The position numbers and the translations under genes were made by a program. A DNA stretch of 64,000 bases, from the NCBI GenBank assembly GCA_951812925.1, contig OX638369.1, positions 65,548,228 to 65,612,227 on the forward strand, given 5' to 3'. Origin of the DNA: Calliopum simillimum. Its lineage: Eukaryota > Arthropoda > Insecta > Diptera > Lauxaniidae. The notes under the pieces were generated by a model, which searched no databases, was not told the origin of the DNA, and worked only from the letters and a program-made list of their open reading frames with translations. Position 1 is the first letter of the stretch. Every line of letters begins with the position of its first letter. Below are positions 57,601 through 63,464 of the stretch, in pieces.

Positions 57601-59487
57601 TGTAGAAAATTACAAGATCTACAAAAAATAAGCAGATATTCAAAAAAAACCTTTAAATGGCAAAAAAAACCGGTTTAATAGAATAACTTCTAAACGGTTA
57701 CTTCTATGTGTACACATATGGCTTATTTTTTGTAGATCTTGTAATTTTCTACAAAATTGATGCCGTTGCTTTTTATCCTATGACTTACCGTTTCAGAGAT
57801 ATCCTTCAAAAACCAGTATTTTCGAAACCTTAACGGTTTTTGAAGAATATCTTTTAGACCATGAGTGGCTCCCAAAAAAAATTTAACACAGTTTTGAAGG
57901 GTTTCTAATTTTTTTTGTACGACTCCTCGTTAAAGAGCATTCGCAATTTTAAAAGTAAGATATTTTAATAAGAACTTATACGTAGCATTTACATATAAAA
58001 ACTGTGCACAATTGGGTTATCTCCTGAACTATAAGCTACACGAAAACATTTTTTACACCTTTGCATAGGAAATTTCCTGTGCTACATAATTGTGGAGAAA
58101 CATTTTTATGTCAAAGTTTGCGTTAGCGAGATATGTACAAGAAACTGATTTTAGCGACCTTTGAGCCTGAATAAGTTTTTATGCGCACAATGGACTTCAA
58201 TGGACTTTTTACACATTATTAATCATGCATAAATAAATATAATTCCGGTGAAAAAAATTCACTTGGAGTTTTTTCGCAGAAATATTCTAATTTTCTTGGG
58301 CTATAATTTTTATACATTTTGGCAGTCATATATTCTAAAATAATTTGGGGTATTTGAATACAAAATTCGCATTAATGACTGGATGTTTATTTTCAGAACT
58401 ATCAATCATTAAACAGAAATCCCTTAAAATCGATAACGATCTTGAGATATCTGAAGAAACAACTAGAGATCTCAAGCGGAATATTCAATTGTATACGAGT
58501 AAAGTAGAGCAGCTTAACGAAAAAGTGTTTAAAAGAGTCCAGCAGCATGAATCTAATGAAACAGAGTGTGAACTTGAGCACTTTGATCTGCTGCAAAAGC
58601 TTAAGGTGATACAGAATAATAATATAATAGAAATCAAATTCAAGAGTATCAATTCATCTTTTTGGTATTTTCGATTTTTACAGGATAATGAAATTAAAGT
58701 TCTTGAACTCGAAGCTGAAATCGATGATCTGCAAACTGATATCGAATATTACAAAGACCTTGTACTAGATAAACATCGTGAGGCTCTCTCTTGGGAGACA
58801 AAATACAAATTAATTGAGGAAACCCTCCGCTGGCAAAAAGGTGAAAAGTCGTTAGATAGCGAAATAGGTAATATGAAAATTGAAATTCATAGAATGCAAA
58901 TTCGTTACAATCAACTGAAAAAGGCCCAAGAGAAGTTGGTTCAAGACTTAGAGCACTGCATTTTGCATCGCGAACAAATATTTATTGCTGCTTCGGCTAA
59001 ACAACGAGCTGATGCGAAGCCCCATCGCTCGAAAGCATCCACAAGTTCTCAGCAGAAAATCAATGATCTGCGCAATAAGCTAAAGCAAGTTCAAAACGAA
59101 ATAAGCTCACTAACTGATCAAGATTTGATGGAGATCAATCGCGATTACGAAAACATTCACAACGTCATTAAGAAGATAAGTGAAGATATTGAAGAGGAGA
59201 CCAAACAAGAAAAATTAATTCGAAATGAAATTGAAGAAAGCGCTTTACTCAAGCACCGTAATCTTGAAGAAATCGTTCGCAAACAGAACCGTGCCAAGAA
59301 TTATCGCAGGCTTAATAACACTAACCTCCCACTTAAAGTACCGCGCTCCGAATCTACACTTCAGATTAATGCTGTAAAACAGAATGAAATCAATGACAAT
59401 TTGGTAGATATCATACAAACATTAATTAATGAATTTCCCGAGAGAAAGAACTTCTTCAGTAAGATACTACAAACCTTAAAAGATTAA
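29860..59487 (+). CDS. CCDC40: CCDC40-like axonemal coiled-coil protein, five main exons
   Basis: CCDC40 (FAP172 in Chlamydomonas) pairs with CCDC39 to form the molecular ruler that sets the 96-nm repeat of motile axonemes and anchors inner dynein arms and the N-DRC. In flies such genes serve sperm tails and chordotonal cilia. The joined exons (29860-30698, 37316-37458, 53510-54069, 54135-54279, 58397-59487) keep phase at every joint: CA/A gives Gln, T/GT gives Cys, AAG/ATA is phase 0, C/AA gives Gln. The product is 925 residues, or 899 if the 78-bp segment 58606-58683 is spliced. An acidic N-terminus is followed by LPPDHLLLQKFQ, then almost continuous coiled coil. Near the C-terminus, GNMKIEIHRMQIRYNQLKKA is the hallmark CCDC40 stretch. 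Human CCDC40 is 1142 residues. No frame break was found. Introns of 6.6, 16.1 and 4.1 kb are full of transposons. Identity is strong; exact splice choice is inferred. Confidence 0.85.
31000..31734. mobile_element. 735-bp hairpin TIR element in intron 1
   Basis: Ends are inverted over about 190 bp, starting CAGGGTGGTTGG and including CGGTAGAACACCGGAAAATG. TA precedes the left end. It has no transposase. A truncated relative lies at 14205-14693. Confidence 0.7.
33170..33619. mobile_element. 450-bp hAT element with CAAGAC-rich ends
   Basis: A perfect 8-bp target duplication GGTGCCAC (33162-33169 and 33620-33627) and TIRs TA(A/G)(A/T)GATGAGCAAA. Both ends carry runs of AAGACC/GGTCTT hexamers (about 33180-33310 and 33480-33605) in inverted orientation. 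No transposase. Confidence 0.85.
33822..34223. mobile_element. 402-bp MITE with TTA target duplication, Harbinger-like
   Basis: TIRs GGGCCG(G/T)TTTCACAATGT followed by (A/C)CAGTTAA at both ends, flanked by TTA (33819-33821 and 34224-34226). Removing it restores the match of the right palindrome arm to 32545-32600. Related ends (GAGCCGTTTTCACAAT) occur near 21219 inside a hAT. Confidence 0.8.
34776..36739. other. Intron 1 sequence, no gene recognised
   Basis: AT-rich intron filled with phrases common to this genome's hairpin repeats (for example ATATCTCCTTAACGGTTAC and GGCGTGGCATCGCCCACTT). The 126-codon frame at 34696-35076 starts inside the palindrome arm and shows no known domain. Confidence 0.35.
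36740..37120. repeat. Hairpin repeat just upstream of exon 2
   Basis: About 36741-36870 (GTGTTTTTTTTGACGC, GGATACCTTCAAATTGCGAT, AACTCATGAACAG) pairs with about 37000-37120. The right arm ends about 195 bp before the exon 2 acceptor. Confidence 0.65.
37316..37458 (+). CDS. CCDC40: CCDC40-like exon 2
   Basis: Too short to stand out as an open frame. The acceptor is ATTGAGCTTAG ending at 37315, and the donor T|GTAAGT begins at 37459. Reading in the phase set by exon 1 gives Q-KEKEFIKLSTLSIEAIKKQ, then a coiled-coil-like stretch to ASLKRE, with no stops, and ends one base into a codon that exon 3 completes to Cys. Both phases fit, which is strong evidence for a real exon. Confidence 0.8.
37459..38190. 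other. Intron 2 start, repeat fragments
   Basis: No gene. About 37620-37735 (GACCTGCATTCAAGCCC to GCTGCACCCC) is a partial copy of the hairpin repeat end seen at 55915-56055. Confidence 0.35.
38191..40273. mobile_element. 2.1-kb TIR element with six copies of a 14-bp motif
   Basis: Ends GGGTGATTCTTAGATAACTGT and its near-perfect inverse (terminal CACCC at 40273). The motif GCCACGTTTGTGAC occurs at 38369, 38389, 39514, 39539, 39693 and 40080, all in the same orientation. A large internal palindrome (about 38640-38990 with 39000-39420) forms the centre; a related single arm lies at 60410-60860. No transposase frame. Superfamily unknown. Confidence 0.65.
40274..40579. other. Intron 2, no structure seen
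   Basis: AT-rich spacer between two elements; nothing recognised. Confidence 0.3.
40580..42018. mobile_element. 1.44-kb non-autonomous hAT
   Basis: A perfect 8-bp target duplication ATAAATAA (40572-40579 and 42019-42026). TIRs are imperfect (TAAGGGTGTGCAAAGAGC against TAAGAACGCAACGAACGC). Subterminal TTCGAAC/GTTCGA boxes are frequent at both ends. The centre holds a separate repeat block (41029-41751). No transposase. Confidence 0.75.
41029..41751. repeat. Inverted-end block with a 213-bp tandem pair
   Basis: Ends AGGGTTGC(G/A)(A/C)CCTG..TTTTCTGA are inverted over about 80 bp (41029-41110 and 41665-41751). Between them a unit of about 213 bp is tandemly repeated (about 41200-41400 and 41413-41620), each copy with TTTTCGACCCAAAAACC and CTTGGGTCCAAAAACAACGA. 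Probably an element nested in, or the core of, the surrounding hAT. Confidence 0.55.
42027..42489. other. Intron 2, no structure seen
   Basis: AT-rich sequence without a recognisable gene or repeat. Confidence 0.3.
42490..42985. repeat. Hairpin repeat, arms about 205 bp
   Basis: About 42495-42700 and 42775-42983 are inverted copies, sharing AAAATACGTCATTTTTGATA and CTGGAGAAC. ORFs on both arms are by-products of the repeat. Confidence 0.7.
42986..43299. other. Intron 2, no gene recognised
   Basis: AT-rich. The right part probably holds the 3' portion of the transposase fragment that follows, but no motif is readable. Confidence 0.25.
43300..43629 (-). pseudogene. Tc1/mariner-superfamily transposase fragment (DD37E-like)
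   Basis: The minus-strand frame contains YREECLKRRFIPF, FWPDFDTAYYARSTLKLL and KERNPPEAPEF. This matches the second catalytic Asp region and the approach to the third acidic residue in Tc1/mariner-type transposases that have a WPDLASxHYA motif and a 37-residue spacing to Glu. The expected RPIE-type motif after the Pro-rich stretch is not conserved (FFQI), the N-terminal half is missing, and a Helitron sits just upstream at 43703. It is a dead remnant. Confidence 0.55.
43703..44152 (+). mobile_element. 450-bp non-autonomous Helitron
   Basis: The 5' end TCACATACTACTATATAAAA and the 3' end (a hairpin GTCGCTCCCGGGCGAC overlapping CTAG at 44149-44152, followed by T) fit Helitron rules. No coding. 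It is less certain than the Helitron at 11645 because the 5' terminus is diverged. Confidence 0.5.
44585..45145. repeat. Hairpin repeat, arms about 245 bp
   Basis: About 44598-44830 pairs with about 44885-45135: GTAGGTGATTTTTATAGACC, CATATGGCGTACATCCTGAA and CATTGAATAGCCCTGAG all have inverted partners. Non-coding. Confidence 0.75.
45146..45639. other. Intron 2, no structure seen
   Basis: Nothing recognised. Confidence 0.25.
45640..46510. repeat. Hairpin repeat and left part of a split inverted repeat
   Basis: About 45740-45830 (TAAAACGACCCAAAATAA, TTTTTCGATATCTTGCTTTG) pairs with about 46000-46085. About 46160-46260 (GGTGGCTTTTATTTTATTAA, TTGGCTTGACATATAAATAT) is inverted at about 53145-53245. 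The second pair encloses the Penelope-like element and two other repeats, so a pre-existing hairpin was probably opened by later insertions. Confidence 0.55.
46584..46624 (-). ncRNA. Hammerhead-ribozyme-like motif, downstream copy
   Basis: Read on the minus strand from 46624: helix I strand TGCC, core CTGAGGA, one T, helix II GTCAGT with loop AAATA and ACTGAC, then core GAAA, CGT and the cleavage C, then GGCA closing helix I. Helix II pairs perfectly over 6 bp and helix I over 4 bp. Helix III is only the AC/GT pair, which as ACGT is self-complementary, so activity may need a dimer. Minimal hammerheads with very short helix III are known in Penelope-like elements. The extra T after the CTGAGGA core is a departure from the textbook core. 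Confidence 0.65.
46824..49346 (-). CDS. Penelope-like reverse transcriptase with GIY-YIG endonuclease
   Basis: An intact 840-residue protein, the usual length for Penelope elements. ATG is at 49344-49346. The N-terminal region (about 1-300) is basic. The reverse transcriptase shows LYGLPKIHK, SFDVVSLFTNIP (about residue 400), GMPMGNPLSPTIAD (about 473) and the catalytic YVDDIL (Y at 513). The C-terminal nuclease shows NIVYLIPC and, after a hydrophilic insert, GMVYIGQSKREMKTRMQEH (from 746), with the catalytic Glu in TLECLRI near 809. The protein copies element RNA onto cut chromosomal DNA. No stop, frameshift or missing catalytic residue was seen, so this copy may be active. Confidence 0.92.
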   Translation of the reverse strand: MKGFYKHIQYKYSTQTSTIMKDYGNQRRRLAKQKGKLRFLLICKEYGMTPKHLIGATNGAKILFSSETVINLYEKMEKIFQQKLLNLEIKQANIDIKNTTSYIFHGEINLKAILSNEDFLEFTSRQEYVYNNTSENIRRTHDTKIENLKQNFIKQFGFTYNESWLINYTDVEFPEDCKWLLTLGHKFALPIANRNFSPIHVIADLEQHIQTIDDERVQSVARSKLTNKLITFKNGLRNTTKEKFILTTYEKTKKIIKKHKNTIIITHADKGNKTVIMYKKDYIEKMNLMLDDKKTYRTERADPTNKLKNKNNKIINELHEKKYIDDYDRLRLLSSTAIAPRLYGLPKIHKINVPLRPISSSVAVPCYKLSKHVGGILKHLISDKYNIKNSIQLKDKLKDFTLTDEDIMISFDVVSLFTNIPTYLAIKIIFHQWDKIKNLTKIPRKQFLEVLQFCLKDNNYFNFDNIIYQQIHGMPMGNPLSPTIADIVLDNLLDYAIEELEKQNIKIEFICKYVDDILAIIKKKDMDKILETLNIYHNKIQFTTEIEENQNIAYLDVKLHRFNNKIIFEWYTKELSSGRLINFHSTQPLNYKINTATNIINKVFTLTDTEFLNKNIEKLKTIFKRNDYPQKMITSLIDKIYNNHKNTQETDNKKTSGNTENVKYYSVTYIPKLTNNTHIHTMIKKDESTKFAYKSNLILNTIFTKTKTKIENEDQHNIVYLIPCLGAKKEKENNEQNNTENNEQCGMVYIGQSKREMKTRMQEHKYDIKCKKRTTALAQHIYETEHTADFENAKILDIERKTNRRLTLECLRIQERENDAMNFKEDTNNINNNYAAILHR
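49509..49549 (-). ncRNA. Hammerhead-ribozyme-like motif, upstream copy
   Basis: Identical to the motif at 46584-46624, offset by 2925 bp. It lies in the 3' end of the truncated upstream unit, about 160 bp before the start codon of the complete unit. Cleavage here would set the 5' end of the full-length element RNA close to the pseudo-LTR junction. Confidence 0.65.
49749..50937 (-). pseudogene. Penelope-like protein, 5'-truncated copy
   Basis: Encodes the C-terminal part (from about residue 445 of the full protein), including GMPMGNPLS, YVDD and the whole GIY-YIG domain, with the same sequence as the complete copy. The start and the first RT motifs are missing because the unit is truncated at 50938. 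It is unlikely to be translated into a working enzyme; its value to the element is as the upstream promoter and ribozyme-bearing unit. Confidence 0.9.
50939..51784 (-). repeat. Inverted diverged copy of the 8040-8990 repeat
   Basis: Reads, in reverse complement, like 8060-8910: the TTAACCCTCT end of the small hairpin, then GAGGAATATTTTTGTAAAC, ATGCAGGATATTACGAGG, and further on GGTAATTAAATTACCT and TTTTCGAGATATCGGTCATT. The Penelope-like element joins it exactly inside the TTAACCCTCT hairpin. Confidence 0.7.
51785..52911. mobile_element. 1.13-kb inverted-end element
   Basis: Ends CACAGTGGGCTCCTACGTGT are inverted over about 150 bp (51785-51935 and 52780-52911), with TTGACGACAAAATCG and CTTCAAGTAAGATCGGA boxes in both. 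The centre is AT-rich and non-coding. The target duplication is unclear. Confidence 0.7.
52912..53509. other. End of intron 2, right part of split hairpin
   Basis: About 53145-53245 is inverted relative to about 46160-46260. The rest is intron leading to the exon 3 acceptor. No gene. Confidence 0.45.
53510..54069 (+). CDS. CCDC40: CCDC40-like exon 3
   Basis: The acceptor CCTTGTACAG ends at 53509; the first two bases complete Cys. The frame runs QKESDTLSKLESKLEEIP through a long Leu/Glu/Lys heptad region to SPTERK. The donor AAG|GTAACT lies at 54070. Coding starts upstream of the first open-frame start and is in phase with exon 2. Confidence 0.85.
54135..54279 (+). CDS. CCDC40: CCDC40-like exon 4
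   Basis: After a 65-bp intron (54070-54134, acceptor AAATTTCAG), the exon encodes IKLLEKSLHEAEMQIREFQQ, FWLMLQNHFVNLSQKRNNQL and NEIQVTRK. The donor C|GTAAGT is at 54280. It ends one base into a Gln codon completed by exon 5. Confidence 0.85.
54706..55533 (-). mobile_element. 828-bp hAT element retaining transposase C-terminus
   Basis: A perfect 8-bp target duplication AAAAATAC (54698-54705 and 55534-55541) and TIRs TAG(T/A)GTCCGACCGA. Subterminal regions are packed with GGCCGAAGCCGAAG repeats and the palindrome CCGATTAATCGG. The interior keeps one minus-strand frame coding for the end of a hAT transposase. It is an internal-deletion derivative. Confidence 0.85.
54865..55371 (-). CDS. hAT transposase C-terminal domain (partial protein)
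   Basis: A 168-residue open frame from an ATG at 55369-55371. The last 60 residues, KFLSAPPTSVPSEQLFSAAG, QIYADRRANLHGENAEELLF and LAYNIRLF, are the hAT-family dimerisation domain typical of ZBED-like transposases. The BED zinc finger and the DDE catalytic core, which need about 400 further residues, are absent, so the fragment cannot catalyse transposition. If expressed it could still dimerise with full-length transposase and act as a repressor, but that is speculation. The frame is undamaged. Confidence 0.8.
   Translation of the reverse strand: MLKSQNTTKTEILKFLHQNYAEKNITDNMFIEIEGSTPSCSNSAASNGNQYPKDDLWDSHDKMPLTATEEAASDHVRLPFEEQLACYLKEPLQLRTTDIYHYWACSPYIHLRPVSQKFLSAPPTSVPSEQLFSAAGQIYADRRANLHGENAEELLFLAYNIRLFNFYY
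56001..57079. other. Intron 4 with an unexplained open frame
   Basis: A + strand frame at 56219-56500 (MPKGPYLYVQLLLGAFSAEN..., 93 codons) has fairly normal codon use, but it does not fit the CCDC40 phases and matches no family I know. A tRNA-like B box lies at 56783-56792. The rest is AT-rich with poly-A and poly-T runs. Confidence 0.3.
57080..58325. repeat. 1.25-kb palindrome in intron 4, arms about 0.6 kb
   Basis: Inverted copies from the outer ATTATAGCCCAGGAAAATTA (57098) and AATTTTCTTGGGCTATAAT (58290) right through to a centre near 57695. Shared features include GTCCATTGAAGTCCATTGTG, TGATAAAAAGCAATACCATC and AGATCTACAAAAAATAAGC. The centre is a very short loop. It ends about 70 bp before the exon 5 acceptor. 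Confidence 0.8.
58397..59487 (+). CDS. CCDC40: CCDC40-like exon 5 and stop
   Basis: The acceptor TTTATTTTCAG ends at 58396. The first bases complete Gln, then LSIIKQKSLKIDNDLEISEE. The C-terminal half carries the CCDC40 hallmark (SEIGNMKIEIHRMQ, LEHCILHREQ). The last part, DIIQTLINEFPERKNFFSKI, ends at TAA 59485-59487. The segment 58606-58683 (78 bp, GTGATA...TTTTTACAG) is in frame and free of stops but interrupts the coiled coil with IKFKSINSSFWYFRFL. It is probably a short intron with a weak donor, giving exons 58397-58605 and 58684-59487. Confidence 0.85.
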
Positions 59488-59563
59488 TTAGAACTCTTGG
59501 GAAATGCTTTTCGAAATTTAAAATGTATTTTAATATTTACTTATGGAACCTTTTTTTTATATT

Positions 59564-59569
59564 AATAAA
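59564..59569 (+). terminator. Candidate polyadenylation signal of CCDC40-like gene
   Basis: AATAAA 77 bp after the stop codon, the first good signal downstream. The predicted cleavage site would be about 59580-59600. Confidence 0.6.
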
Positions 59570-59609
59570 ATCTCTTTCGGATTATCGAAACTTCTCTTAA
59601 AGCGTCAAA

Positions 59610-61709
59610 TAGAAAATCTTTTAAAACGATAATTGTAATATATTATACATCTAGGGTTGCCAGCTGAAATTGGGTTTCATCTGGACTGAGGAAGTAAAAA
59701 CCCCCTTTTGCGGTTATCTATTTGTGATAAAATCGATAGCCATTGATCGTTTCTACTAGACCTATCTTTGAATAAAGTTTTGGCCATTTGATTGCAAATG
59801 ACTACCATGGCAGATACATCGGTGAAATGGGTGCAGCAGCTTCGAAGATATTTCTAATGGAAACGATCGATGGTCATGTATCGCAAATAGATAAGCGAAA
59901 CAGGAGCCAAAATCTGAACTATTCTAGACATTTGAAAAAAATCTGGACTTTTCTGGACAAAGAATTTTAAGTTAAAACTAGTAAAATGCTTCTTTGACCT
60001 TGCCAACAATTAAATATAGTGCACAATAGGTTTTTTCCTTTTTTGAGCCATAAAGTCCTTTTTAGCACTAGCAAAAATAAAGTTTTTGTTGATGATATTT
60101 GATATAAAAAACATAAGAGCAAATAACGGTATATTTTGTTTTAATAAAAAAAAAACAAACGGCGGCTGAGCCGGAAGCAGTCAAAATCAAAGTTTGTGAG
60201 AATCATTTTGAAAGTAGTATATACGTACACAATGAATTTTGTCGGAGTTTTAAATTATTTGAATGTAATACAAGAACAAGAAATTGGAAGAGCTCAATAG
60301 CACTGTACTACTTAGTTCTTAACTTTATTTTTAATTTGTACCAAATTTTCTTATAGAGTGAGCGCTAGACGGAAAGTGGATGCTGTCAGGATCTGCGGTG
60401 CTCCATGTTTTTAAGCCCCTACCCCGGTCCAGCCTAAACATGGTTTTCCGTTTTCAGTTTTTAATGCAATTTATGATAAAGCGGGACCTTCTTATTACGA
60501 ATATGATCTTGGTTGTTTTCTATCACGTCAGGATCCTGAATTATTCTTGCACAAAAGTGAACAAATCACTGTTTTGAGGTCTACTAAAAACTATATAACT
60601 AAAACAGCAAATAGTAAAATTAGTTTTCGTTAATGACTACGGATAGCAAAAATTACCCTCAACAAGACGTACTTTAACTATTTTTCAATTGGATCACTTC
60701 ATTCCAAGTTATAAGCTTTTAAAAAAAGGACATCTCGCAATAACATACTTAAAATTTTATTATTCTTACCAATAACAATATTTTATTGTAAAAATTTCAA
60801 GCCTTTGCAGAACAAGATCATAAGACAAACGACAGTTCTATTCTAGATTTAGTGAATAAAACCACAAATGATTGAGCAAAAAATAAAATTTTAAGAAAAT
60901 TCGGAAGAAATTATTATTGATTAAAAAGTAAGCAATTCGAATGCCCACTAATTCATCATTAACTAGAAGATATGCTTTTGATGAAAAATCATTGGTTTAT
61001 CAGAAATTCTTTATGAAAAACAACACTTTCTAGACGAAATTTTGATTTGAACTTTTTGTATGGGTTGATGTGCCAATCCAGCAAAACTGTTAGCACCACT
61101 GAATTCCCCGTACCCGAATTAGGTAAGAACGATCTATCTCCCGCCAGACTGAAAAAAAAGTCCCAAAAACGAGTACAGTGTAGTTAAAGAGAAAGATTTT
61201 AGCTAGCCATTTTTTTTCGCGAAAGAAACTAATATTTCTGACCTTAAAAATAAACTTCGCTAGAATGTACAAAGTGCGTACCGGCACCATTTTCATCTTG
61301 CGATTCGATGCGATTTTTGAGAAATACCATTTTTTCGTAATCAGACTCCGCTTGACATATAAAGAAATTCGACAGAGTGTTTTGATCAAACTTTGGGCTG
61401 GCGTGCCCTTGATCTGATCATGCCCATTTTTGACATATAATGCAGATGCTAACACTTACACTTAGGATATCAAGTATTGAAAAAAAGCAAAAAAAGAACT
61501 AAAAAAGCTAATTAGGGGCTGTCCATAAACTCCGTGACGCTCCTAGGGGGGGTTCGAGCAAGCGTCACGCTTGGTGTATTTTATTTATTTTTTATATGAA
61601 GCTACCGTCACATAGGGGGGGGGGTCAATATTTTTTAAAATAATGGTCCACAAACAGATGCTCCAATATATTTATTTTATTTATTTCAATAAAATTATCA
61701 CATCTAACA
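59610..61709. other. Intergenic repeats downstream of CCDC40-like gene
   Basis: No gene recognised. About 59712-59772 and 59845-59905 form an inverted pair. About 60410-60860 is a single-arm relative of the palindrome inside 38191-40273 (AAAACAGCAA(A)TAGTAAAATTA, TTATAAGC(C/T)TTTAAAAAAAGGA). At 61516 a sequence AGGGGCTGTCCATAAACTCC looks like a DNA-transposon terminus, but no partner end is in the window. Confidence 0.4.
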
Positions 61710-61875
61710 TATAGATAAAAGTGCAAATATATCGAAAAGCATCAAAAATATCTGCAAAAGCCAAAAAGTATCGAAAAATATCCAAAATATCAGTAGAAGT
61801 TCAAAAGTATTGAAAAATATTGAAATACATCGAAGAAATCGGTCAGAGTCCAAGTGTATCGAAAAACATCTAAGA

Positions 61876-62468
61876 CAAGGGTGTCAGCGTAGAACAAAAG
61901 TGAGCCAATTTTGGCTCGACCAACAACATCAATATTTCTGTACAACAATCCCAACAACATCAATATTTCTGTACAACAATCACAGAAATAATTTTTGTCG
62001 TTTTTTTTTACGCTCGTCAAAATTTCGCGTTTTTGTTGCTTTTTTGCGTACACACAAAATCGAACTCGAACCAACATAAAACAACAACAGCGACTACGTC
62101 GCATCAAAAACAAAAACAACAAACAATATGGGTATTAATGCGTTGATGCGCAGTTGCGAAAATGCAAGTCTTTTACGCACTAACGCCTGAACGTTCAATG
62201 TGAATATTACCGTCTTGAGAAATTGCAGAAGTAGTGCGAAATTTTCGGCAATGTGTTTGTTTTCTAACAAATGTCCAACTTTCGCAAACCGCACTTCCGC
62301 AACGACGCAAGAGCGTGTGTGTGTGTCCTAGTTCTTAGATATTTTGAAAATTGTTGAAATATTATTGTTGTTGTAAATTCGAATTTGAAGTTGTTGTAAA
62401 AGCGAAAATTTAGCGCTGACTACGCTGCATGCGCTTGGCTCAGTGATTTGAAAACGCTGACATCCTTG
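61876..62468 (-). mobile_element. 593-bp hAT MITE, copy B
   Basis: Same family as 24221-24879 but inverted. TIRs CAAGGGTGTCAGCG and CAAGGATGTCAGCG, with an 8-bp target duplication ATCTAAGA / ATCTAAAA (61868-61875 and 62469-62476, one mismatch). It is inserted in the minisatellite. Confidence 0.8.
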
Positions 62469-62572
62469 ATCTAAAATATCGGTAAAAATCCGATTTCTCC
62501 GGTGAAAGTCCAAAAGTATCGAAAAATATCGGTAAAATTCCAAAAGTATCGAAAAATATTGATATATGTATG

Positions 62573-63464
62573 TAGAGTAGAACGGGGTAATATCGTGCAG
62601 GGGGTAATGTTGTGCACTGGCTGTTTTAGCACAAGGAATTGAGTGATTTACCAACTGTTCGTAAGGTAGGGACCTGCTGACCTACTGAGCTTATGCATAT
62701 AATACTAGCAATTTTCAACAGTTCGTCTCTACAGTGTAACCTTTTTTCCAAAACGCACGCTTTCGGGACGATAAAAGTGTTTTTTCATCGAGTCAGAAGA
62801 ATAATTTTCCCTGCGGGAAAATATACCAGGTAAGTGTTTTCTGAAACAAAATATCCTGCCAAAGAAAAGAAGTATTTGGTTTTCGAAAAAAATGTTGGGC
62901 ATCACCGAGTTATCGAAGTTGACCTTTAAAACGACCATTGGGGTAATGTCGTGCACATTTACTTACACAAACACAATTTCTCGCTACACAAATGTTGTTA
63001 CACATGGATGTAACCAATGAAATTATCTTTCGATCGGATGCTTACTCGTTGCATTCGCTTGAGATGTACGGCTTTACGAGCATGTCAAAGTTGAGTGCAC
63101 GACATTGCCCCGTTCTACTCTACACAACATATTATGTACTTCACACTTGTATAATAATGAATAAATACATGATAATGCTAAATCTCCTCTAATAGAACCA
63201 CTACCTATCATTTCTCACACATTTTGGTACCTTAACTATACTCGGAAAACATTGCACGACATTACCCCACAAATTTTGAGGGGGGTAATGTCGTGCACAT
63301 TTTTTTGTTCTTCACTTACACAAACACAATTTCTCGCTACACAAATGTTGTCACACATGGATGTAACCAATGACATTATCTTTCGATCGGATGCTTACTC
63401 GTCGCATTCGCTTGAGATGTACGGCTTTACGAGTATGTCAAAGTTGAGTGCACGTTCTACTCTA
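62573..63464. mobile_element. TA-flanked TIR element with internal duplication (pogo-like ends)
   Basis: The left end TAGAGTAGAACGGGGTAAT is inverted at 63104-63122 (ATTGCCCCGTTCTACTCTA) and, shortened, at 63455-63464. The right 180 bp are present twice (about 62943-63122 and 63285-63464), each with TTTCGATCGGATGCTTACTC. GGGGTAATGTCGTGCAC boxes repeat through the element. The terminal style (G-rich with TA) resembles the big element at 18859 and pogo-type elements; no transposase. Confidence 0.6.
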
